Positions 1-11,000 of a stretch of DNA of 64,000 bases are shown one piece after another (the first letter of the stretch is position 1; every line of letters begins with the position of its first letter). Location of the stretch: NCBI GenBank assembly GCA_028554755.1, contig JAPTOF010000016.1, positions 3,943,001 to 4,007,000 of the forward strand, written 5' to 3'. The stretch comes from Cordia subcordata (Eukaryota; Streptophyta; Magnoliopsida; Boraginales; Cordiaceae). The notes under the pieces were generated by a model. The model was given only the letters and a program-made list of their open reading frames with translations, searched no databases and was not told the origin of the DNA. Both the position numbers and the translations under genes were made by a program.

Positions 1-24
1 TTGATATCATCTCTTGATTATCGC

Positions 25-58
<34 letters not shown>

Positions 59-1448
59 TACATATAGAGACATTTTTCTGTTTTTCTCTTTTGGATGTTA
101 AATTCTTGTTTGGATCATCAAATAGTATTTAATTTTAATTACTTTTTTGGATACTCATAATCATCAGACAGTTCTGTATAATAAAGATATATTAAAGATG
201 AAACAATTTGTAATATTTCTACCGTGTGCATGTGAGAAGAAGAGAGGCCACGAACTTGGTTGTTCGAGTAAATTTATAACGTTACGAAAGAAATTTAACA
301 ATAATAAATTATGTAATGTTACGAGGTTCTCAAATCCTGATAGTGACGAAATATTTCTGGCACGACCAATCCTTGTTAATTACCATATATTGTAAGAATA
401 GCAAGTAGTAAAGAATGAGATTTTCCATTGCGTAATCAACTTTTAAGTCATTATCATGGGATTAATCTGGTCCACAATGCGTGGTTTATCTGCTTCTGAT
501 CTGGAATTTCACTGATCACGCTTGTTATTATTATTATTATAATTATTATTTTCTTTTTTCTCTCTTTTCTCTCGCTTTCTCTTTTCTTTCCTCATATTTT
601 TTTACCTTCCTTTTCTTTTTCCAATAAATAACTAAAAGTAGCTACGAAAACAATTTCCAACTAATAATAAATAAATTATCTAGGAAAATATGTAATTACG
701 TAAGGTTTTATTGGGTTACCACATTGTCAAATAAGTTTAAAAACAGGTTCCTAGTGAACCATTTTTAGCAAAGGACACGAGATTAAGCATCCAATTAAAC
801 TTGTTTGGAGATTTTTTTTCGTGTTCAATGTTACAAGTCACTACTACAAATAATCACTCGTGTCATGAGAAAATTTATGACAAAATACAATATATCGTAA
901 TCTAGACATATATAATAAATATATGTACCATTTTTCGCAATTTTGCACGACGTATCAATTCGGTCATTTTCTTTTCTCATGAAAATTATGCTAGACGCCC
1001 TCTTGTCCAAATTTGCTGTTGATTAATATGGTTCACTAGTTGGAAACTGATGTAGAATACGATCAAATTTAAACCAAGAAAGTGAAGTCCTTGTGGAGTA
1101 TGATCAGTTCCATCAGTCGGGTAAATGATAATGACGATCACGTTGTCAACATATTATAAGTGGAAAAGGGATGGTTTTGTCAAGAACTGTGTAGTCGTCC
1201 TTGGTCCCTGTGACGTTTCATTAGTGGAAAAGTCCTCGAAAAAAAAGTCCGCAAGCTCGTGTGGAGTTCTAAGCTTAAGACATGACAAGTAAAATACGAG
1301 TAGTTATAATCATACCCCTATACCTTATTTTTATGTAACGCTCGTGTTAACATTGAATGTTCTTCACCAAAACTATATATCTAGATATGTATATACATTT
1401 CAATGCTATATAATCTAATTGTGGTTACTTGAATATGAAATTACCCAG
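1..1448. other. Sequence upstream of the first visible NRT1.5 exon
   Basis: AT-rich DNA without a credible coding exon. It holds a (TA)n run at about 30-56 and a T/C-rich stretch near 540-620. Because the first visible transporter exon begins with a split codon after an AG acceptor at 1447-1448, at least the right part of this stretch must be intron of that gene. The missing first exon (about 48 residues in the Arabidopsis relative) was looked for here and not found, so it probably lies left of the window. Confidence 0.6.
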
Positions 1449-3745
1449 TGAATCAAGGTTTGGCTACTCTAGCATTCTTTGGGGTTGGAGTGAACCTGGT
1501 TTTGTTCCTGACGAGGGTGCTGCAGCAGAACAATGCTGATGCAGCTAATAGTGTTAGTAAATGGACTGGGACTGTCTACATCTTCTCTCTTGTGGGTGCT
1601 TTCCTTAGTGACTCATATTGGGGAAGATACAAAACTTGTGCCATCTTTCAGGTCATCTTTGTCATTGTAAGTATCATTACCTTGTGTACAAACTGTTTGT
1701 TCGATCGTTCATTAAGTTTTTAAGTGGAATGAAATGGCTTACTTGTCTTGCAAAAGAGTATCATTTTACCTCGCTTTCTAAAAGGGCAAATGACCCATTT
1801 GGTCACTCCTATTAGTGACGTTATTAGTTCTAAGTTTATTAAAATAAAAATAAAAAAGTAACATTTTTCAGTCCCTTATTTGTACAATTTATAACAATAT
1901 TAGTCTCTTATTTTTGAAATTTGTAACATTATCAGTCCCTCATCTTACAATTTATGACAATACTAGTCCTACACTTCATTAATTTCTTGACTTTTTTGAG
2001 TTTAGGATTAACATTATCACAAATTGCAAAGATGAGAGACAGAATCGTCGATTTTTAAGATAAGAAACTTTATTATCAAAAAGGATAAAAAACAAGGGAC
2101 CAAATAAATCACTTACTCTTCTCTAAAGAATTGTTAAACTTTCAATTTGCACTATAATTTTGCAATTCTTGCTCATTATGGAGTCTAACTCTAGCATTGT
2201 CATTGCAACAGGGTCTGGTGTCACTATCACTTTGCTCACAACTTTTCTTGCTTAGGCCTAAAGGTTGTGGAGATGAAGCAACTCAATGTGGATCACATTC
2301 AGGCTGGCAGATTGGCTTGTTCTATCTCTCTATCTACATGGTTGCACTAGGGAATGGAGGATATCAACCAAACATTGCAACATTTGGTGCTGATCAGTTT
2401 GATGTAGAGCATCCAAAAGAGGGACACTCAAAAGTGGCATTCTTTAGCTATTTCTACTTGGCTCTAAATCTTGGTTCACTTTTCTCCAACACCATACTGG
2501 GCTATTTTGAGGACGAAGGCTTGTGGGCGCTCGGATTCTGGGCGTCCACTGCATCGGCCTTTGCAGCATTAGTCCTCTTTCTTGGAGGCACCACTAGGTA
2601 CCGGCATTTTAAGCCTAGCGGCAACCCTCTTTCGAGGTTTTGCCAAGTCATAGTAGCAGCATTGAGGAAGTCTAAGGTGGAGATGCCACAAGGAGAAGAA
2701 GACTTGTACGATGTCGATGTAACAGAGAATTCCATGAATGGGAGTGGTAAAATGCCCCACACAAATGGTTTCAAGTAAGTATAAACAAACCATCTCATGT
2801 ACCAGTACTACTACAATGGAAAAAACCTTGAACACTCCACATTGATGTTAACCTGAAGTCTTATGTGTGTGCTGCAGATTCTTAGACAGAGCAGCTTTTG
2901 CTACATTAAGGGATTTCAAAGACCAGAAGCAGAGTGATCGCGATCCTTGGCGCCTTTGCCCTATTTCACAAGTTGAAGAGGTCAAATGCATATTGAGGCT
3001 GCTACCAATTTGGCTGTGTACTATAGTCTACTCGGTTGTCTTTACCCAAATGGCTTCTCTGTTTGTCGAGCAAGGCGCCGCAATGAAAACTACTATTTCA
3101 AACTTCAGAATCCCTCCAGCGAGCATGTCAAGCTTCGACATTCTCAGCGTAGCAGTTTTCATATTCCTTTACCGACACATTCTTGATCCACTTGTCAGGA
3201 GGATAAAGAAAAATGATCCTAAAGGGCTGACAGAGCTTCAGAGAATGGGGATCGGACTAATTATAGCGATAATGGCTATGGTTTCGGCTGGAATTGTCGA
3301 ATGCTACAGGTTGGAATATGCCAGCAAAGATTGCCCTCACTGCGAAGGCTCGAGCTCCTTGAGCATCTTCTGGCAAGTCCCACAATATGCGCTCATCGGG
3401 GCTTCAGAAGTCTTCATGTATGTAGGCCAACTGGAGTTCTTCAATGCACATGCACCGGATGGGCTGAAGAGTTTTGGAAGCGCGCTTTGCATGACTTCTA
3501 TATCTCTGGGGAACTATGTGAGCAGTTTGATTGTAACCATGGTTATGAAGATCTCCTCTGAAGATAACATGCCAGGATGGATTCCAAGAAACCTTAACAG
3601 AGGCCATCTAGACAGGTTTTACTTTCTCTTGGCTGGTTTGACAGCAATAGACTTGTTCATCTACATTGCTTGTGCCAAATGGTACCGGAATATAGAGCAT
3701 GGAGGGAAACATGGAGAGGACCAGGAGAATGAGTACGAAGTATGA
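1449..3745 (+). CDS. NPF7.3: NRT1.5 / NPF7.3-type nitrate transporter, 3' part (5' end missing)
   Basis: Member of the NRT1/PTR (NPF) family of proton-coupled transporters. The close Arabidopsis relative NRT1.5 is a bidirectional low-affinity nitrate transporter that loads nitrate into root xylem and also affects K+ export. Visible exons: 1449-1666, 2212-2774 and 2878-3745, all with GT-AG introns and continuous frame, giving about 549 of an expected ~600 residues. The first exon starts inside a codon. The protein is rich in membrane spans and carries NRT1.5-like stretches such as NQGLATLAFFGVGVNL, SDSYWGRYKTC, SMSSFDILSV and MPGWIPRNLN. At the place where most NPF proteins have the ExxER proton-coupling motif, this one has NQGLA, as NRT1.5 does. 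The loop between halves is at about 2620-2960, and the C-terminus is acidic. The first visible intron contains a MITE-like repeat. Family assignment is very sure; orthology is strongly likely. Confidence 0.93.
1788..2118. repeat. MITE-like inverted-repeat element inside NRT1.5 intron
   Basis: The left edge reads AAATGACCCATTTGGTCAC and the right edge, on the opposite strand, reads AAGTGATTTATTTGGTCCC, so the two ends are imperfect inverted repeats about 330 bp apart. The interior is AT-rich, repeats phrases like 'agtcccttatttgtacaatttat', and has no coding potential. It lies wholly in the intron between 1667 and 2211. Target-site duplication was not established. Confidence 0.5.
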
Positions 3746-6564
3746 TTTTGATCATGATCCCGGTGCATGATGTGAAGATTACAAGAATAAGGGGCAGGGA
3801 CGGGGTTATTTGTAGTAAATGGTATACTGAACTCAATCACTTGCTACCGTTACTCTTCAGTTTTCTGTTGGGTTCTGTCCTATAGAGGTACTCAGATTGG
3901 ATTTGGTGATCAATTTCTAGGTCTCGTCGATTTTTTTCTGCACAGGAAGGTACTTGTGTAAGAGCAGGAGGAAGCCTTTTTCCATCAACTGTTCAACCCT
4001 GGAACACTAAGCTTTCTGGCACTAATCTCTCACCAGCAAGATAAGCAGGGAGAATTTGAGTTCATGTTTTTCTTTTTTTTCTTGGTTTCTTTTCACCTCT
4101 TAATTTTGTTGGATGTAATGTATGTACGGATTAACATGGATGTGGATCAAATTCGATCTGTCATGGGACTTCATCACCATAATGGATCTATGTATTACAA
4201 CAATCATATCATGGTGTTAATATACATAAATGTTTCCTTTTCTATTTCTGTTAGTGGAAATCTATTCTCGGCTTCCTAGCAATAAAGATGCCACCCGCAT
4301 ACATTAGAAGCGGACCTAGAATATCGTATTAGTTTACGGGGAAAAAAAATCAAAAAATGACAAAGAATTCTAAAGACTTTGTGGGGGCAAGTGAAGTCCG
4401 CAGTCCTCACAAACTTCCAAACAAATTTGCCATGCAAAAATTCACAACACGTGAATAAGAGTTTTTTCAAATTGCAGTTTCAATCTTCAAATCCTTCAAG
4501 ACCTTGTCATTTGTCAGATTTCTTCTAAAAGACCATTTAGTGCCACCATGTTTGAATGATTTTTTTAATTTTTGTTTTTTTTAACTTTATTTACAGTATT
4601 TGGATTCTTTAGCACATCTTTGAAGTAATTCTTAGTCTCTCTTTTGACTTGTGTAATTTATCTTTAACTTTTACCTTTTCTTTTTAGTTTCATTTATGCT
4701 AATGTTTTATGCATCATTTGGAACTTGTCTTTGATTTTAAAAAATACAAACTAACCTTAACTTATGCAAATATGTTTTAGAAATCCATGATATACATAAT
4801 ATGTATATTTTTTAAATGCTGCAGTAATAGCGTTGAAAGATATGAAAGTTAGAATTGTTTCTATTGCCTCACCTGGAATGTCAGAGCTAGAAAATTTTCT
4901 CGTCAGTCGTAGAACTAAAATATTCTTATTGAGTTAATATTAAGTTAATAAACAAATTTAAAAAAGAAAAAAGATGTGAGTGGACTCCACAAGTTCTAAT
5001 ATTCTGAAAACAATAAAAAAAATTGTTACTATTACTACTTTCAAATACATTTCTCTCTGTATATAATTAGATGGATAATTACATACGATTCTATAATTTT
5101 AAATCTTCTAGCCAACATAAAACCGGGAATAGAAGTATACAACTGTACTTATATTTTTAGAAGCAGGTCCATTACTTTAAAAATAAATAAGTTGTATTAA
5201 AACAAGATAGTTCTTATTTTCAATAACCTGTATTGATTAATCAAATGGGTTCAATTAAAACAATACTACACGTGTACATTAATTTTGAAAGAAAAGAGGG
5301 TCATTTGACCCAAAAGATTGAATTCCTCAGCCACATGCCAAGCCCATTCTATTGGGTTTATTTGAAGGAGTCATGTTTCATGTCCAAAAATGATTGGTTG
5401 GAGAAATAAATTGAAAATTGTCAAGAAATTATCAAGCCAAACCAAAATGTCATCTAGGATATATATAAATAAAATTACGTGCCTTTAGTTTTTCGACATG
5501 CTATAACTTCTTCAGGTTGAATTTTCATATTTGTTGTTTATTCATCAATTTTAAACTTTATTTTTTTAATTTATTTTTTATTTGTTTTAAACAAGGGAAT
5601 CCTTTTTATTTCAAGAAGTAACACTTACATTAAAATTGAGTCAAAGTTAGCTCATCTCTTGATTTTCAAACCAAAGTTATTAGATATCTCATATATGCTA
5701 AGTAAGCACATAATTTTTTTTTATTTTTTAAAATCAAATAAGATATTTTTCAATTTTTAAAAATCAAAGAAGACTTTCGTATATATTAGATTGTTCAAGG
5801 AAAGGAATACCGAATTCCAAATGAAAGGCCAGAGATGACCAATATTTGTTTACAAAGAAAAATTTTACAAAAGAAAGTATTACAAAGGTCATTTAGGTGT
5901 TGTTTATGTTTGAATTGAGATGTAAATAAAAGAAAGTATAAAATTCATATGCAAATAAATTTTTATACCCTTTTAATTTATGTACAAATAAAAAGACAGG
6001 ATAAAATAATATTTTTTAGGGAAAAAAAATTCCCTCTCTTCCAAATGACCCCAAATTAATGAGAGGGTTAAAAAATTCCTCACCCCTCGTTTCCTTCTTG
6101 AAAGTTATACCAAGTACTTTAAGAATTGTATACTATACTGTGTACTTTTAATGAACAAATAATATAAAAATTGTGAAAAAATGTCAATTAAATTATTCAC
6201 AACTTCACACAGTATTAATATTGTAAACAAATAGTATTAATAATTTGAACAAATAATATTATGTTGTGAACAAAAATAAAAGAGTACAAGGAAATATGAT
6301 AGTGAAAAAGTATGATATAAATTGTATTTCTTTCTTCCCATTTCCCCTGATCCAAACATACTGTAAAGGTCAGAAAATTGCACGTTGACCCCAGTTTTGT
6401 CAAACCTCAGTTTTTTTTTTCTTTTTCAAACCTCACATGCCAAAAATTGGTGATCCACATTCAACTCTCACTACCCTATAACTTCTTATAGGCTTTACTT
6501 TGCTTTTTTGGGTCATAAATATATTTGGAGGCTCAACACAATATATTTTTAAGAGAGAGTATTA

Positions 6565-6604
<40 letters not shown>

Positions 6605-6646
6605 CCAAAATCAACAAAGAGAAAAAAGAAAAAAGGAAAAAAAAAA
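3746..6646. other. NRT1.5 3'UTR and intergenic DNA
   Basis: The first ~500 bases are probably 3'UTR of the transporter; an AATAAA lies at about 4280. The remainder is AT-rich with no recognisable gene. Short reading frames here have no family features. A perfect (TTA)n microsatellite, at about 6566-6603, sits just before the next start codon and is probably in the 5'UTR or core promoter of the next gene. Confidence 0.6.
6563..6604. repeat. (TTA)n microsatellite ahead of the 6647 gene
   Basis: About thirteen TTA units end some 43 bases before the ATG at 6647. When translated in frame with the gene they give a tyrosine run, which is why an upstream extension of the reading frame is not believed. 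Confidence 0.85.
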
Positions 6647-7783
6647 ATGAAGCTATCACTGAAACTCCAAGATCACCGCCAGCAGCACGACCAAGGCCAC
6701 TGCCAAGACCACCACCAGCGCTGCCCCTTGCTCCTCCGTGCCAAGATCCCCATCACCATCTTCAACCTCCCTTTCCTCTCCGGCTTCTCCACCACCACCC
6801 ACCACCCCACTGACCTCTCCCTCTCTCTCGCCACCAATTTCCACTCTGGTCCCACCTTGAAACTCTCTTACTCCACCTCATCTACCACTACCGGCGCCTC
6901 CACCGTCGCCGGAACCGTGCCTCCACCGCCGTTGACGCTTACCCTTAAGTCCGGCATAGGCCTTTTTGGGTCCCCCAATAACTCCCCTTTGGTAATTTCT
7001 GCTAATTTTTCATTTTCGCCTCAAAACCCTAACTCTAACCCTAGTTTTTCTCTCCTCTTTAAGCCCCAATTCGGGTCGTTTTCGCTCCGTAAAACGACGG
7101 TTTCGAACCCCGGTAGTGGTAATAGTGGGAGTTTTAAGCCTAATGGGGAGACTAGTAATGCGTTTGGGTTTGTGCCATTGGATAGGCCAGGGGTGTTTAA
7201 GGACTTTTCGGCGGAGGAGAGTGGCAAAGATTCGATTTTTAAAGGGATATCGGTGATGGCGCGGACGGAAATGCCGGTTGGGAAGAGGGTTATGTCGAAT
7301 TTGAGGTGGGGTGTGAGTTTTCCAGAGGATTTCGCGAAGGGGACGATGATGAGGATGCCGTATTTGAGTGTGAATAAGATAGGGATAGAGAGGGTTGATG
7401 AAGTGAAGGAAGAGAAGGAAATGAAAGAGAAGAAGAATGGGAATAATAACCAAGGCGATGTGGAGTTGTTGAAGGGTATGTGTTCTTGGATGAAAAGGGA
7501 GTTGGATATGTTGCAGCGTGAGAATCGGGAGATGAGGGTTAAGTTGGAGGAGTTAAAAAGGGGGCATTTGATGAGGAGTGGAACCAATGGTGGTGGCTTG
7601 AGTGAGGGTGCTGGGAAGAAAGTGGTCTCTCCGGTGGCTGAGAATTCAGGAGATTTTGAGCAATGGAGGAACAAGAAGAATGGTGGTGAAGAGAATGGGA
7701 AGAAAGACGCGAAGCAGAATGGGAATCGAGCTAGTGATGTGGAGAGCGAGTTGCAGAGAGCTATCAAGGCTGCTTCCTCATAG
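6647..7783 (+). CDS. Plant protein of unknown function, 378 residues, single exon
   Basis: I do not recognise this gene by name. The reading frame is open further upstream, but the ATG at 6647 is chosen because the upstream part encodes only a microsatellite tyrosine tract and a Lys run. The first ~25 residues are rich in His, Gln and Asp; then comes LLRAKIPITIFNLPFLSGF, followed by a Ser/Thr/Pro-rich section with alternating polar and hydrophobic residues (about 45-215) that could be beta-strand rich. A conserved-looking block lies at about 200-245 (residues such as GISVMARTEMPVGKR). Residues 250-310 are strongly charged, and about 275-308 (ELLKGMCSWMKRELDMLQRE and on) fits a coiled coil. 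The C-terminal ~60 residues are Gly/Asn/Lys/Glu-rich and low-complexity. Base use shifts from C-rich in the first third to G-rich later, with little AT richness, supporting real coding. No signal peptide or membrane span is obvious. Confidence 0.82.
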   Translation: MKLSLKLQDHRQQHDQGHCQDHHQRCPLLLRAKIPITIFNLPFLSGFSTTTHHPTDLSLSLATNFHSGPTLKLSYSTSSTTTGASTVAGTVPPPPLTLTLKSGIGLFGSPNNSPLVISANFSFSPQNPNSNPSFSLLFKPQFGSFSLRKTTVSNPGSGNSGSFKPNGETSNAFGFVPLDRPGVFKDFSAEESGKDSIFKGISVMARTEMPVGKRVMSNLRWGVSFPEDFAKGTMMRMPYLSVNKIGIERVDEVKEEKEMKEKKNGNNNQGDVELLKGMCSWMKRELDMLQRENREMRVKLEELKRGHLMRSGTNGGGLSEGAGKKVVSPVAENSGDFEQWRNKKNGGEENGKKDAKQNGNRASDVESELQRAIKAASS

Positions 7784-9064
7784 CAAGGTTTGGGCTTATC
7801 TTGATTCCTTTGGTACTCGTTTGAAATGTATATAGTAAATGAGCTTGCTTTAGTTGGACAAATTTTATGTATTATCTTGTATAGAATTGGAATGTTTAGT
7901 AGTATGAAGTTGCTTTTATGTTTCTGAACTACTAGGATAAAACTCGGGCACCTTCGAGTGAATCTGTAATTTCGGTTGTGAAGCATCTGTCGTTCCACTT
8001 AACAATCATCTTAATTAATTTTCTTTCTGTCTGTGAGCACGTCTTTTGTTATGAATTAATGTTTGACTGAAAATGTTCACGAGTTTAAACTGTGAAATGC
8101 ATTATTAATTAGAGTTACTTTTCTATTTTACACCTTTGAGCTTCTTAGCTTGAAAGCTCTAGAATTTTCAAGTCATGCTGATATCGGCAAATATCAAGCA
8201 GAATGCCATGCTTAAACCCGCAGAGCCATAACTAGCTCCATGCTTATACTGACTGTTTATGTTTTTTCATATGACTTGATGACTGGTGGCTTCCCTAGGT
8301 GGATTTCTTTGTATTGCATAATTTTGATTTGCTCATGTTGAGTTCTTCATCCTTGAATCCTTAGTCATACTCATGTGAATTGACAGAATTTCTGTAATTA
8401 GGATGAAAAGGGAGTGAGAGGTCAAAATTTTATTTGGTGATGCAGAATTACTTTCAGCATAGCATCACAAATCAATCAAGCTGGAGAAATGCAAAATCAG
8501 AATTTTTGTTTCCTTATCTTTGTTTGACATACTTTTCAATCAAATTTCAATATCTACGGTGTCTAGAACATCTATCCGTAGTTTAAATATAGAAACTTCG
8601 GGCACTGATGCAGAGACAAGGTTGGCGCTCTCAAACTTGTCCGTTTGAGTGAGACTACTAAATGGTAATTGGATTCTGTATGAATGAAGAAGCCATTTCG
8701 TATTTGGTTGATCAATTCTATTGATATTTTACTTGGAGTTGACACCTATCCTTAGTCGAGATCTACTCGTCATGTTTGTTGGATAAAGCCAGCCCAGTTG
8801 TCAAGCTTGTTTAAATTATGTTCTTGAAAAGGAAGTTGAATGGTGAACTGTCTTAGCATCTCCTGTTGTTTGCTGTCTCTGCTATTAATCAGATTGATCA
8901 GTCTTTTTGTAACAAATTAAATGGTTGATTTGAAATGAAAAACAGTTTGTTGCTTATCACATAGTGAAACCGCATGTAGGGTAGCACAGATTATTTATCA
9001 CTCTTGGTGAAATTGCAGGTGGTAAAATATGTCAGTAATTTGAAGACACAAGCATATCTCTAGA

Positions 9065-9308
9065 GGCCTGTTTGCATTGGCTTTTTCTAATGGAAAAACA
9101 CTTTTTCCCTTAAAAAAACACATCTTTTCTGCAATTTTGGATTAGATTTTGAAAAAAACTGAAATTCTGAAAAAAAAAAAGAAAAAATTCAATTTTGGTT
9201 TTTTTTTCCTTCAAAAGTCAAAACTTTTAGCTTCTAAAAAAAAACACTTTTATCAAAAGTGATAGAAAAAAGTGTTTTTTTTGAAAAAAAAGCCAATCTA
9301 GATGAGCT
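9065..9308. repeat. MITE-like family 1, copy A
   Basis: The left end GGCCTGTTTGCATTGGCTTT and the right end AAAGCCAATCTAGATGAGCT are imperfect inverted complements. The interior holds A- and T-runs and the words 'ttctgaaa' and 'agcttctaaaa', shared with the other copies of this family in the window. Confidence 0.65.
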
Positions 9309-10146
9309 ATAAATTCAGAACATTGCTAAATATCACTCTATTTTCATCACCAACTTTTCATTTCCAGCAGCCCCTTCTTCCACAAAGGAAACCAAAAACA
9401 AAATGAAGACAAGAAAAACAGTACATATGGCATCTGTTTGATGCTTCTGAGACCTTTGTGTTCTACTTGATCCATCAGTTATACTACAGGTGATGACAGC
9501 AGAGATCTGATGCAGCAGAATGCCTTGACTGCATTGCCAAAGGCTACAGTGAACTACTGCTGAATGATAGCCTTGGTAAAGCAATCTGTTCAAAGATCTG
9601 GGCTCGTTTAGTTTGGCTTTTGATGGAAGCGCTTTTCTGCACGACTTTTAAAAGAAGTGTTCTTCCAGTATTTTAATAAACCAAAATTATTGACTCTTGA
9701 ACGCGTTCAAATGGAAATTTGCTGTTGGAAACGTGGTCTACAGGACGCATTTTTCTGTATGGCTCTAAATTCTGGCGCATGAAATGAAATGATGGAAGAA
9801 TTATACAGTGATGCCTTCTTTTTTCCCTCAAGATTCTGCAAGTTACAACTTACAAATTGATATGTCACTAACTTTATTTTGTAACGAGCAACCTTATTTA
9901 AATTTATAACTTTTTTTCATTAAATATACTGTCCGCTTCTTTTCGTTACAATTCAAACAAAGAGATGAATTTGACTATGGATTCAAGACTTGCACGTCTC
10001 TTTTTTCTTTTTTGAGTCAGATAAATATTTCATTCGAAAACAAAGAAACCAGATGCAATATTCAACCAATGCTACAACGGTCCAAATAAAAAGAGGTTTT
10101 AGAAGGGGAGGGTGCATTAAAAATCAAGTCTACGGGCATGGATTTA

Positions 10147-10371
10147 GGGCTCGTTTGAATTGATTTTTTTTAAAAGTGAATTTTTTAAAAGTTTTTGAAA
10201 AATAATTTTTTTTAGAAGCTGAAAATTCTGGTTTCTAAAAAAAGTTGTATTTGAGTTTTTTCAAAGTTTTAGCTTTTTTCCAAGTCAAATCAAAGAGTTA
10301 TTGCAAATTTAATGTAACTTTTTCAAGAAAAAAAATGTTTTTTTTTTTTAAAAGTCAATCCAAACAGGATC
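10147..10371. repeat. MITE-like family 1, copy B
   Basis: The left end GGGCTCGTTTGAATTGATTT mirrors the right end AAAGTCAATCCAAACAGGAT. The interior again has 'agaagctgaaaattctggtt' and poly-T runs. Confidence 0.75.
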
Positions 10372-11000
10372 TTACTCATTCTCTATTTAGTTCCTGTTGA
10401 CGAAATGTCATTCCTTCCATGAGTTTTCGTTTAAATTTCAGAATCTTTTGAAAGTTCTAATTTTATCAATATCTCCCATGGCATCAAACAATGGCAAACA
10501 AAAGCCTTATTATGATGAAATAGGGTTTTTTTTTAATTCTTTTATTTATTAAAGTTGCAAAATAATAGATAAAATAATTTACTAAAATCATTCAATAAAG
10601 AAAATCTACAATTGATTACAAACCCCACAAAAATTTTCAATTTGAAAGTATGAAGTAAAAGATAAAACGTAGTTTGTTATACGCAAATTGACTCACACAC
10701 GAAATTAAGGGAAAAAGTACTTTAAACTTATCCCCCTTTTTTTTTAAGCAAGCTCGAATGGAATCTAGAAAATGCATTTTTTTTTCTTGAATGAGCAAAC
10801 TTTTTAAAATATAAAAAATAAAAAAACTTTATTGTGCAAAAGAGTTTAAAAGTACACAATTATCGCAAAGGAAAAGATAGATATTAAAATTATTATATAA
10901 AATCTTGAATTATTTCCACTAACAAAATTATTTCAGGGTGAAGCTTTTTCATGAACAGACCAAAAACACACGAGCTCCAGAAAGCTTGAGGGAGCTAAAA

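Larger units (their letters stand above)
7784..11000. other. Intergenic region between the 378-residue gene and TOM2B
   Basis: No gene seen. The first ~100-200 bases are likely 3'UTR. The stretch 8000-9060 is plain AT-rich sequence with no family hit I can name. Two copies of a ~230 bp MITE-like family lie at 9065-9308 and 10147-10371 (listed separately), and a fragment resembling one end of that family starts near 9600. TOM2B promoter and 5'UTR should lie just before 11001. Confidence 0.55.

Noticed and set aside
6500..6646. Upstream extension of the 378-residue protein by 49 residues
   Set aside because: It would encode a tyrosine run from the TTA microsatellite and a Lys tract, and starts without an ATG; the ATG at 6647 is preferred.
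7010..7998. Minus-strand ORFs of 147 and 325 residues
   Set aside because: They are mirror images of the real plus-strand gene at 6647-7783; they are Pro/His/Ser-rich by antisense composition and have no family features.
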